64,000 nt of DNA from Podocnemis expansa (Eukaryota; Chordata; Testudines; Podocnemididae). The notes under the pieces are model-generated. The model worked only from the letters and a program-made list of their open reading frames with translations, was not told the DNA's origin and did not search any database. Shown one piece after another: positions 32,701 to 44,700 of this stretch. The translations under genes and the position numbers were made by a program. Location of the stretch: contig ML682024.1 of NCBI GenBank assembly GCA_007922195.1, positions 9,558,829 through 9,622,828 on the forward strand. The letters are read 5' to 3'. Each line of letters opens with the position of its first letter. The stretch's first letter is position 1.

Positions 32701-35700
32701 AATCAGCTTTCCTGAGGGTGTTCCAGTGGCTTAGGAAGTTGCCAGAGTTTATGCAAGGCCTTTTACTTGCCTTGCGTAAATGTTGGTTGACTGCAGCTGA
32801 AAACCGGGCTGAGTATAGACTAGGGCTCAGTCTGTTCTATTACTCAGGCTAAGACAAACAACAGAAAACAGGCCATTGCTCCCTTCCTGCTTAGTATATG
32901 TGAGCACTTTGGAGAGCTTTGACATGTTTACCTGGAGCTGCTGTATTCTAAGCAACAGATGAGGGAGAAAATGGACTGTTAAGATACCTTTTCTAATAAA
33001 AGCATCCAAAGAGATGAAACAGAGACAGGAGACATGGATCCCCTCATCAAATATTCCAGGAATGGGAGAGGGGACAGCTAATTCCTCCCTAATTTCTAAT
33101 TCCTTCCTCGTTTCACATGAATAGACAACTACAATGACAACAAGAAACATCAGTGGGTTACTCACCAGTAACCGTCCTTCTTCAAGATGGGCTGCTTGGA
33201 TCCATTCAGTAATAGGTGTCTCCATGCTGGAGTGCCGGATTGGTTGGAAAACTTTTGTCCTAGCCTGTCAGGAGAGGGTAGGTGGCCACCCAGTGTCTAT
33301 ATATACAGCCGCCTCCCGACCCTTCCCAGTTCCTTGGATTCGCCAACTCCAGATGTGGGGATGGAGGGGAGGGACCTGAATGGATCTGAGCAGCCCATCT
33401 CGAATAAGGACAGTTACTGGTGAGTAACCCACCGTTCTTCTTCGAGCGCTGCTCGGATGCATTCAGTAATAGGTAACTACTAGCCATGCTGATGGATGGT
33501 GGGTGGAGTTGGCTCTTCTGCATTCAGCACAGCAAACACCCCAGATGGGAAGAAGCCCAGCAAACAAGATTCTACCAAGAGCCAGGAGACCAACTAGGCT
33601 CTTGGCCTGGCAATGGAGAACCGACAATTATGGGCCAACCCAAAGTAAGGGGTAGATCCAATCCCACTGAGGCAAGTGTGCATGGGCTGGATGGACTAAG
33701 GTCACTTTAAAACAGAACTGAATTAACAGAACATGACTACCTGAATGGTATAGCTCAAGGTATGAGGGCCAGAAGATAAATGTCTGGCCATAAGACATTC
33801 CACCATGAACTTATGAGAGAAAGCGCTGGAGGCCAAAGGGATTATGGGGCTAGCCATGATGGCTGCAGTCTATGCAGATAACGATAGAAGGGATGAATAT
33901 TATCCCTTAAACTGATCGCATCGAGGCCCGAGGGCAAATGCCTGAAGGGTGTAAGAACTGAAGTACCCAGCAAAACATAAAGGAACAAGGACTATTGAAT
34001 TCATTCAAGAAGAGTCTATGGAAAGACACTTCATGGTGGTTAAAGAGGAAGAAAACCAGGGTGGTGTGATGAGCATCACATGGCATATCAGTCAAGATGT
34101 CCTTGGGTCAGGAGGATGCATCACAAGCCTCCAGCTCTGTATAGTGTAAGAACACAGAAGGCTACTCATGGGAAGGGCATTCGGAGCACTAGGCGCCTAT
34201 GAGACAGCATGGTGGCCTTAGGAAGTGCTGTTGACCTTGGTACTTATAAATACCTTGGGATGTGTGAAAACTCAGGGAAAAGGACTTTCCTCTTAACCTT
34301 TGTGTTCCACCCTGGGATTCCAACACTGGGGAAAAAAACTGCCTGGAGACCCGGGGGGGGGGGGGGGTAAGGGAGGAAGGAAGATGAAGGCAATGGAAAC
34401 CAGTGCCCCCAGTTGGCCACTGAGTTCAGATGACCAAAGAGCATATGGGGTTAGAATTCTAGTGATCTAAAACCTTGTGTCCTCAGGGGCATCGCCAGGA
34501 GTGATATCTGCCTCAACTACGCTGCACCTAAGTGAGTGCCAGAGTTAAGGGCTCATTCAGAGAAGACTACCTTTCTGAATGATATGGGTTATAAGAAGAG
34601 CGAATGGTGTCCTCACCGACCACCTGGGAGGAGTGAAACTCCCAGAGTGTAAATCACGATTCTGCAGGAGTACCCTGGATTTTAGAAAATCCGACAGAGG
34701 TGGCTTATTCCTATCATGCAATCTTATGTAGGACAGTGACCCACATAGAGAAAAAAACAGGCCTCTGAGTTTCTGCGCAAACAGGAAATCGGGTCTTTTT
34801 TAATTTTTTTTTTTAACTTGAGCTCCCGCAAATGGGCAAAGGAAGAACAGCCGCCTTTAACAGTTGCCTTCAGAGAGTGTATCATGTAGAAGTTACCCAA
34901 TGGTTTTTGGCCTCAGGTCCCACAAAGGAAGGCACGATAAGTGTGCCAGATGCCCAGATAGCAGTATCCTGAGCCCAGATATGAATGATTATGGTAGAAA
35001 GGTAACCCATGGTTAGTCATTTATGTACACCCCAGTTGGGTGACAGCCATGTGCAGGGCCCAGTGATATGCATGAAGCTTGTCAATGAGCTAGAGCCATG
35101 ATTAACTAGAAGTTAGTCTGGGAGGTCTGAGGTGGGTTTCCTTTACTTCTGTCCAGGTGGTTGGAGAAGAGACATTGTCTCCTCTCCCATAGGTCCTACT
35201 GAGTTGGTAGATTCCAGGTTGCGCATATAGAAGCTGTTACTTCAGGAGTAGAGAGACAGACGGGGGGGTATCACCACCCACTTCTTGATAGGGTGGGCCC
35301 TGGATAGGGACTCCCAATCAGGGAAATCCTGGTAGCAATGAAGCCGTCCCGACGGAGAGGGAGAAGCTGTTGTTTATCATCAAATGTTTTTTTCCGCCTT
35401 TCCCCATGGGGGCAGGGGGGCAGTGATGAGGCATGGATTGAACCGCTCTGCCTTGGTCTCCTCTCAGACATAGAACCGCATGCAGTAAAGTATACCAAAT
35501 ATCATATTCCCACCAAACGGGTGGGTAGTAGGAAGGTTTTCCATACGTGGAAGTGGCTAGGTGACTGACTTAACCACGCAAACCGACCGGTTTGTTAGGG
35601 TGGGGAGGTGCCCAAGGCATCCCTCCCCATCCCAGGTATGAAGTAGATCCTACCTGATGTAGGACAGACAGTGGACAGGCAGGGGGTTTTGCGCATCTAG

Positions 35701-38700
35701 ATGGGCACATGTGTCTGTGCATACTGGGAGTATCTATAGGCGTGGCTAGAGCTGCTATGTGATGCGTTCTTCAGTGTTAGCAAGGGCCACTCTTAATTCT
35801 TACGAGAACAGATGGGATGGTCAGTCAAGCAAGTATCTGAAGGTGGGGGGGGGCTTTGTTGTTCCTTTTCTCCGATGGGGCACCAGGAGTAGCAATGGCT
35901 AAGAACTGTCTGGGCAATGGGCCATGGTTTGGGGGGGGGTCTTGATACCCGAGAGGGGCTTTGGTTACATGGTTCGTGCCTCTTACCAGATTGGAGGACA
36001 AGACCAACAGCTGACTCACCTCTGTTCGTAATATCAATCCAGGGTTGGCCCCAGTAAGCTCCCCATTCCCCCACTAAATGGAGGGGGGAAGAGGGGCATC
36101 AGCTAATCTCTGTGATGGTGAACAGAAACCATGGTCATGTCCTGGATGTTATGGGAGTTACGATGGCAGTCAATTTGGATGGATTCCCTTCGCTGCAAGG
36201 GAGGGAAGGAGGGAGAGGGGCTCAAAAACCCCAAATCAAGCTAACGGGTGGTGGGTAGGAGTTGAGTCTCTACCTCAGGCTCCACCAAAGAAAGTGAGAG
36301 GAGTGGTTTACCCTTATTTATTTATTTATTTATTTGGTTGGTTGGTTGGTTGATATGGGGCAAGGAAAGGCCCTGATGGAAGGAGGCCAAGGTATTTAAC
36401 CTCTTCCCTAGGGTTCCATGCAGTACCCACTACAGTTAGGGTCTTGAGGGGAAACAAAGCATCGCCTCCAAAGGGCAGGTCAAGCGCCGCCTGCTGTGCA
36501 GCGGGGAGGCACCCTGGCTTCCCTAAGCCAGGAAGTTCGAAGGATGGTCACAGTTGAGGCCATGGTGCAGGCTGCTGTATCTACTGCGTCCCAGGCTAAG
36601 AGGAGCTCCTGGGAAATTATTCTCCCCTCTTCCAAGAATGCACCGTACTCCTCTTTGGCCTCTGGTGGGAGCAAATGTCTGAATTTCGTGACTGATTCCC
36701 ACACATCCAGAATGTATCTGCTGGTCAGGGCCTGATTATTTGTGACCTGAAATTGAAAGGCTGAGGGGCAGCAGACCTTACGTCCCAGTAGATCCAGTTC
36801 CTTAGCTTCCCTCGAGACAAGGAGTGGGTCACTAGAGGGCTCGCCCAAGCCTAGTGCCATTTGTACCAGATTCCTAGGAGGAACTGGGTGGTTGGTGAGG
36901 GAGGGGAAGTCTGACTCGGGGACCCTATACTTAAGACTCGCCGTGTCCGACACTGGAGCAACAGAGCTCAGGTTCTGCCATCGGGAGGATTCCAGGTCCC
37001 GAACACTTGAGTGGAGAGGGACCGTAAGCGGCTCTGCCAACGAGACTGGCCCAAACAGGGTATCTGTGGGGGGACTGAAGAGCTGGACCTCCATCCCTAG
37101 GTGTGCTGTGGCGCGGTGCAACAGATCGAAATGTGCCAATAAGTTGCCTGTATGTGAGCCCGGTGCCGGGGACAGAGTGGTAGCAGGTGTCCGCCGCGGA
37201 GGATAAGGGGTTTTGTGGGGGGACCATTCTTGAGGGCGGAAGCGGAAGGGTGATGGTGCCAAGGCGCAGCACCAGTGCCGCTTAGAGCCCTTCAATGGAA
37301 CTTCCTGTGGGATTAAGCCAAGGGAAGTACCTCTCGATTTTAAGTGGGGTACTGTAATAACCCTTGGGGAGGAAGGGGTTAACACTGGTCAGTGAGTCCC
37401 AGGACAGCCAATAGGAACGAAGCACAGCTTTTTGAATGGGAACAGCAGCCTGGCCTGGCCTGTTTGGATGTAGCAGAGCTCCTGGAAGGATCAGGAGGAG
37501 GCCAGAGGGGCCTGAGGAAGAATCCAGCAACATCCTTACCAGAGATAAGTTAAGTTTGGTACTGACCAGGCGTGGGTAGAACAGGGAATGTTTATTTAGA
37601 CGCGGTCAGGGTATTNNNNNNNNNNCCCACCTTCTGCACTCAGAGTGCCAGAGTGGGGAAAAAGCCTTGACAGGTACGGGTGACTGCAAAGTGATATGTT
37701 GTCTTGGGGATGGCCCTACGGTACCGGGGCCCAATGCAGTGGAAGGTGGAGGGCTTTGAGGTGAGGGAGAGTGAGGACACCCACGACAGACCCAGGCCTT
37801 GGATATAAAGGCGGTTTGCCCCTTCTAACCAGTGTCGGGGAAGGTGGTATGGGCAGCAGGAGGAGTGCCTGAGTGGTCTCCACTGCCTCCGGGGTCATCG
37901 GTATCAGTAGTGGCCCCGAACGAGCCAGAGGTAAGCCCTTAAGTGGGGAGAGAGGGCTGCCTGGTTTAGACAGGCCCTGCACCATCAGTACTGGGCTATG
38001 ATGAGCCTGCAGTGCCGGGGGTGACTGTGGTCGGTGCAGGGGCGAGCCTTGCACCAACGGTTCCAGGCTATGCCGGGACTACGGTGCTGGGGGCGACCTC
38101 AAGCGGTGCTGCGAGGTGCTGCATTGGCACCGAGGTACTGTGGTCTGTACCAAGCTTGTTCTTTGACGGCCACTGACAGCACAGTGCTGAGCCGGCTCCG
38201 GCACTGGGTCAGGTCTCGGCACTGGGCGGAAGCCCAAAGTCTCAGGCAGAGAGTGCCATGCCTATTCAAAGGCTAGGGCACGGCACCTTTGTTCCCTCTC
38301 CTTGATTGTTTGAGGTTTAAAGGACATGCATAGGGAACAGGCTGAGACCAGGTGGTCTTCACCTAGGCACCGGAGGCACTTCCCGTGGGGGTCGTCCCAG
38401 AGGAAGGCCTTGCCTCATTCGGAGCAGGGTTTAATCCCTGGCATGTTGGATGACCTCTGCTGTTCTGGCCCGAAAGTGGAGGGTTCCTGTGGTGGAACTA
38501 CATCTATGAAATGGTACTTCCAGCTGGGAGAAAAGCTCATAGAAAATGGAAAGGCTGCTTGCATTCGCATGGAGTGGACATTCTAGATGCGACGCGCAAA
38601 ACGGAAGAAATGAAACTGGGGAAGGGTCAGGAGGCGGCCGTATATAAAGCCTCTGGGTGGTGTGGGGGCGGTGGCCGCCTCCCCTTTCCTGACAGGTTAG

Positions 38701-41700
38701 GGCAAAAGTTTTCTGACCAATCCATGCTCTGGCATGAGACATCTATTCCTGATTGAATCCGAGCAGCACTTGAAGAAGAATAGAGGCTTCTAAAACTATT
38801 GTTCAGGGTCTCTCACTCCAAACATACACAGAAAGGGGGAAGGGAGGCCACCAAGTATGTACAGAGTTCCTTATTCACCTAGTTCCTTCTTGGTTTCATC
38901 AAAAATAAAATGACAATAAATATTAGAGCCTTTTAAACTCTTTTTTTGGGGTGCATTTTTTCCAAATATCCATGGAATGGAAGTGGGGGCAACATCATTT
39001 TTTTCACAAAGCTCTTTACTCACCTAATTCCTTGTTGATTTCACCTGAGAAGACAACAATTGTTAGAAACTTCTAAACTCTATTTTGGAGGCGCATCATT
39101 CTAAATATCCAGGGAATGGGAATGGGGACACAAGAAATTATGCACAGAGGTCTTAACTCACCTAATTCAGTCTTGGTTTTATCTGAAACAACAATAAAAA
39201 TATTAGAATCTGTTAATCTCTTTATTTCAGGGACCTCTCTCCAGACATCCAAAGAATTTAAGTGGGGACACCATCAATAGAGTATTTAGATTTTTACTCA
39301 CCTAATTCCTTCTTGGTTTCATCTGCAAAAAAAGACCAACAATTATTACAGATTTTTGAATTCTTGTTCCAGGCACTGCTCTCCAAATATCCAGGAAATG
39401 GAGATAAGGACACCAGCAAGATTGTATAGAGGTCTTTACTCACCTAATCCCTTCTTAGTTTCATCTGAAAAAACAACAAGAAAAATCATTAGAATCTACT
39501 GAATTCTTTTTTTGGGGTGTATCTCTCCAGATGTCCAGGGAATGAAAGTGGGAACACCTGCAATTATGTACCGAGGTGTTTGCTCACCTAATTCTTCCTT
39601 GGTATTATCTGACAAAGCAAAATCAACAACAATTATTAGAGTTTTTTAAACTTTTGGGGGGCAATGAATCTATCCCAATATCTAGGGAATGAAAGTGGAA
39701 ACACCAACAATTACGTACAATGATGTTAACTCACCTAATGCATTCTTGGTTTTATCTGAAAAACAGCAACAATTATTAGAGCCATTTAAACTCTTTTCGG
39801 GATACATCTCCCCAAATATACAGGGAATGAGAGTGGGGACACCAGCAATTATGTACAGAGCTCTTTGCTCACCTAATTCCTCTCTGGTATTATCTGACAA
39901 AGCAACAGAAACAATGACAAGTATTAAAGACTTTTAAACTTTTTGGGGAATGAATCTATCCCAATATCTAGTGTAAGGGTCTCAAACATGCGGCTCATGG
40001 AGCAATCTCCTGTGACCCCCAATAAGGTAGAAGGGGGGCGCTGAACCCCTCTTACCCCCAGCTCGAAAACATCCAGTGGGGCTTTTCAGTTGAGGAGCTC
40101 CTCCGCTATTTTGGAGCTCTGCATGGGCAGGGCTTCTGGGGGTTGAGGGCCAGCCATGCTTGATCATGAGACCCTCTTCACAACAGTCAGCTCCTGCCCC
40201 CACTCACCAGGCACCAGACAAGCTGCTGGAACAGGCTGCTGCTGGATAAGGCTAAGGTGGTGGGGGGATCAAAGCAGAAGGGCCAGGGAGTGTGGGGAAA
40301 GGGGCTCTGAAGGAGTTTCCCTTGGCCCCCCACAGAACACAACTGGGGGGAGGCACGGTGCTTCTCCTAACTGCAGTCCAGAAGGAGAGAGGGGGCGGCC
40401 AGGTGCTGCCCTTGGCAGCCGTCCAGAAGGCAGCGAGGGGGAAGGGGTGCTTCAACTGGCTGCTGGAAGAACATGATGAGGGGCAGAGGCCAGGTGCTTC
40501 CCCTGGCTCCAGCACCCAAGGGGAAGGGGAAGGCCAGGTGCTGCTGCCCCTGGTCACCGGCAGAACATGGTGAGGGGAAGGGCAGAGACCATGTGGTTTC
40601 CCTGGCTGCTGTGGTGGGGTGCTTCACTTGGCTGCCAGCAGGAGATGGGGGGGGGGGGGGGCTGCTTCACCTGGCCACCAGCCTGGAGCAAGGACCAGGA
40701 GGGAGGATGCCTTGTTACAGCCCTGTGGGTAGGGTTACCAGATGTCCAGAAAAAGGAGGACACGTCCTCCCTCTGGCAGGCATTCTAAAACTAGCTGATT
40801 TTTGTCTGGCTTTTCCTTTCTGAGAAAAATGTTAAAGAAAAAAAAAAAAACGCCCTGTAACAGCCAGGCTTGCCAATCCAGCAGAGAGACCTTCCCCCTA
40901 CAGCTGGGGATTGCAGTGGTGAGCTCCAAGGTGGTCATATGCACACACAGCCTGATTGCAGCTCAACACAAACCACTCCTCAGTAAGAAGCTGGGAAACC
41001 CTTGACTAGGTGATATCTTTCAAAGCTTCTTGATTAACTTGGGAACCAGTAATGAGTGGTGTGCCCAAGGGGTCAGTTCTGGGGCCAGTTCTGTTAAATA
41101 TTTTCATTAATGATCTGAATGATGGGATTGATTGCACACTCAGTAAGTTTGCCGATAACACCAAGCTGGGGGGAATGGTAGACACACTGGATGGCAGGGG
41201 GAAGATTCAGGAAGACCTTGACAAATTGGAGCAGTGGGCCAATAGAAATCTCATGAGGTTCAACAAGGACAAGGGCAAAGTCCTGCACTTGTGACGGAAA
41301 AATCCCATGCACTGCTTCAGGCTGGGGGGCAATCAGCTAAGTAGCAGCACTATAGAAAAGGACCTGGGGGTCATGGTGGATGGGAAGCTAGATATGAGTC
41401 AGCAGTGTGCTCTTGCTGCCAAAAAGGCCAATGGCATACTGGGCTGCATCGGAAGAGGCATTGCCAGCAGATCGAGGGATGTGATCATTCCCCTCTATTC
41501 GGCACTGATGAGGCTGCATCTGGAATACCGTGTCCAGTTTTGGGCTCCCCAATACAAAAAGGACATGGAGAAATTAGAAAGAGTCCAGCAGAGGGCAACA
41601 AAAATGATCAAGGGGCTGGAGCACAAGCCCTATGAAGAAAGACTGAAGGAACTAGGCTTATTTAGCCTGCAGAAGAGAAGACTGAGGGGGGATTTGATAG

Positions 41701-44700
41701 CAACCTTCAACTACCTGAAGGGATGCTCCAAGGAGGATGGAGCTCGGCTGTTCTCAGTAGTAACAGATGACAGAACAAGGAGCAATGGTTTCAAGTTGCA
41801 GCTGGGGAGGTCGAGGCTGGATATTAGGAAAAACTTTCTTACTAGGAGGGTGGTAAAGCATTGGAATGGGCTACCTAGGGAGGTGGTGGAATCTCCGTCT
41901 TTGGAGATGTTTAAGGTCCAGCTGGATAAAACTCTAGCTGGGATAATTTAGTGGGAGTGGTCTTGCTTTTTTGGCAGGGGGTTGGACTAGATGACCTCAT
42001 GAAGTCCTTTTCAACCCTATGATTCTATGAACTCTCTGGGTAAAGCAGGTGCATATTAATCACATGGTTATGGGTGTGAAACCCATGTTAAGCTTGTTGA
42101 GTTTTTGGCTTTTTGCTCCCTATGAAAGGGCTAAATTGGGGAAAAAACATGGGGAAGGTAATAAAATCAAGGGAAATAAAGTACTCCATAAATGAAATTA
42201 CTAACAGAGTTCAGTTAAGGTAAGGAAATACAGGTAGTCCTCACTTAGTGACCAGGTTCCGTTCCTGAAACCCGGTTGATAAACGAATTGGTCACTAAAC
42301 GAGGAGCAGCCCTTACCGGTATTTCAGGCATAATGTACTTTACTGGTAGTGGGTTTTTCAACCATCGGTAGATAGTTTTAATGTCACCTTTGCATCACTT
42401 ATAACATTTTTCATATATATTTTAAATGTTTTAAGCTCTAATGTACTGAACTTAGTTTGCATAGTGTACTGTAAATATAGGTAATCTGAGAGAGTTGATG
42501 CGAGTTCTCGTACATCGCCATAATACCAACTCATCAGAGAGCCGGTCATAACTCTGAGGGGTCACTAAACAAGTAGGTCACTAAGTGAGGACTAGCTGTA
42601 AAGGGGCATATTTGAACTGCATTGAAATAATATAGGACACATTTTTTAAAAACTGTAAAATGGGCTACTGTGGAAAATGAAGAATGAGAGGCGAGTTAAC
42701 TGACTTTTTAATTTTTTTAGGTGCTTTTCTGTTTTATATTTGCAAATTTAGGGTTTTTTCACTGAAGGAAGTCCAGTTTCCGGTAGAAGAGAACATTTTG
42801 GTGATTTTAAAATAATTTTAAGAACATATGACATTGAGCAGTTTTAATTCTGCATTCATGGATAATTACCCATATTCCATGACATAACACTACAGTTTCT
42901 CCAAGTCCTCCAATGTCCTACTTTTTGTACTTCCCTTTCCGCCTTTCCATGCTTTGGTATCTGGGAACCCTAGTCCTGTGGCACTTAAAGACTAACCAAT
43001 TTATTTATTGCATGAGCCTTCAGGCAAGAAAATCCCACTTTGTCAGACACTTTGAAGCACAGCAATTAGTGTTTGAATCTTTAGAACTGTTTTGATTTGC
43101 TGTTCCTATAACTTACACTCCTCTGTATTTATTTCCTCCCATTCTGTAAGTTCCCCCATCTTCAAAGTGTCTGACAAAGTGGGATCTCCCATGTTATTCT
43201 CTGCTTCCGCAAGGGTAATGGCAATGTCTGGAAATACATATATATGTGAACAGTTTTTCTCTTCCATGAACATTAACAAATTTGTGCTAAGGTCAAGGCT
43301 GACTGATGAACATTTGCAAGCAATGCTGAGATTGGTTTCATCTCAGGATATCAAACCTAATATTGATGCTCGGTTGATGAAAAATGCTGCCAGCTAAGTA
43401 GCAAAATATATAATGACCATTAAAATTAGCACAGACTCTTCATGTTACAGTCCCAAAACAGTTAATAAATTGACTTTTACTAGCATACTATGTTGTTATT
43501 CATTTTTTAGTATACTTTGGTATCATTGTATGAAAAGGTTTCTGTGGTGCAGCCCTCGGGCCCATATCCTAGTCCTCATGCGGCCCTCGTGGTGATTTGA
43601 GTTTGAGTCCCAGATCTAGTGAATGGGAGTGGGAACACCAACAATTATGTACAATGATGTTTACTCACCTAATTCCTTCTTGGTTTTATCTGAAAAACAA
43701 CAACAATTATTAGAGCCATTTAAACTCTTTTTGGGGCACATCTCCCCTAATATCCAGGGAATGAGGGTGGGAACACCAGCAATTATGCACAGAGGTCTCT
43801 GCTTACCTAATACCTCCTTGGTATTATCTGACAAAGCAAGAAAAACAACAATTATTAGAGCCTTTTAAACTTTGGGGGCGATGAAGCCATCCAGATATAT
43901 AGGGAATAGGAATGGCAACACCAGCAGTTATACACAACGTTTGGTTACTCACCATAACTGTCCTTCTTCGAGACAGTCTGCTAACATACATTCAGTTACA
44001 GGTATCTACGTGCCACAGTGCATTGTAGCTCAGAAAGTCTTTAGCGTTAGCCTATCAGCTCAGGGCGCACAGCCAAAGCCCCCACCACACTGTGGCTGTG
44101 GCTATATGGGTGACTGTGACCCTCACCCTCCCAGTCCCATATACCTTTGCCAACTCCATTAGCGGGGATGGTGGGAGGGACCTGAATGTATGTGAGCAGC
44201 CCATCTCGAAGGACGGTTATGGTGAGTAACCAACAGTTCTCCTTCGAGCACTCCTCACATCATTCAGTTACAGGTGACTGTTAGCTGTACCCAAGGATGG
44301 TGGGAGGAGTTACAATCTACCCACACTGAGTACAGCTCCGCCCACAGTGGCATCATCTCTCGCCTGTTGGGCAATGGCGTAGTGCGTCGTAAAGGTATGT
44401 ATCGACAACCACGTAGCGTCCCTGCAGATCTCTTGGATCGGGACCTTAGCGAGGAAGGCCGTGGAAGACGCCTGAGCTCTGGTAGAGTGAGCTCTCACAG
44501 TTTCTGGGAGAAGCATGTTTGACTTTCCGTAGCAGTCGTATTGACTGTCGCTGGACTCTGGCCTTCTGCTCCTATCAGTGAAGCAAGAACTGAAAGGACT
44601 TGGGAGGGTCCTAATAATAGTCAGCTTGGAATCATGGACATTTTAGGCACAGAGACAGAATTTGGAATTCACAAGGCCTGAACCAGGTACCCAGGTTCCC

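Larger units (their letters stand above)
36440..38590 (-). pseudogene. DIRS gag
   Basis: N-terminal zinc motif at about 38,370 ([15 protein letters not shown] then SACSLC) with an upstream stop. The linker near 37,900 reads [20 protein letters not shown]. The core frame 36,480-37,385 has '[19 protein letters not shown]' and '[16 protein letters not shown]', then '[12 protein letters not shown]'. After a stop comes '[11 protein letters not shown]' (about 36,450). It is interrupted at about 37,345-37,625 by foreign DNA that ends in an assembly gap. It aligns block for block with the gag at 16.2-18.2 kb. Confidence 0.88.
33146..38787 (-). mobile_element. DIRS retrotransposon inserted in the microexon array
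   Basis: A left module (33,146-33,480) contains the DIRS terminus forward, then inverted, then forward again, the arrangement expected of a DIRS 3' end plus internal complementary region. The right end (38,590-38,787) is the simple inverse terminus. Gag is on the minus strand at 38.6-36.4 kb. From 36.4 to 33.5 kb, where reverse transcriptase and recombinase should lie, no motif is visible. Flanking array sequence on both sides fits together when the element is removed. Right boundary uncertain by about 6 bp. Confidence 0.85.
40733..42972. mobile_element. Nested element with TIR agggttaccagat
   Basis: 'agggttaccagatgtcc' at 40,733 and 'atctgggaaccct' ending at 42,972 are inverted repeats (12 of 13 match). 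The right end also occurs inside the CR1 at 12.03-12.11 kb. Most of its length is made of later insertions (CR1 and a mariner-type MITE). Confidence 0.55.
39974..43613 (+). mobile_element. hAT transposon with transposase remnant, inserted in a microexon intron
   Basis: The exact 8-bp duplication atctagtg lies at 39966-39973 and 43614-43621. The ends 'taagggtctcaaac' and 'gtttgagtcccag' are imperfect inverted repeats typical of hAT. Near the right end is a transposase C-terminus (43,191-43,397). Inside are a GC-rich region (40.0-40.7 kb), a nested element (40.73-42.97 kb) with a CR1 and a mariner-type MITE, and a fold-back SINE. Without the hAT, microexons 8 and 9 are 148 bp apart. Confidence 0.9.

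Noticed and set aside
38879..43827. CRISPR-like appearance of short conserved repeats at regular spacing
   Set aside because: Each 21-bp repeat is flanked by splice signals and encodes a heptad in phase; spacers are themselves homologous; the genome is vertebrate.
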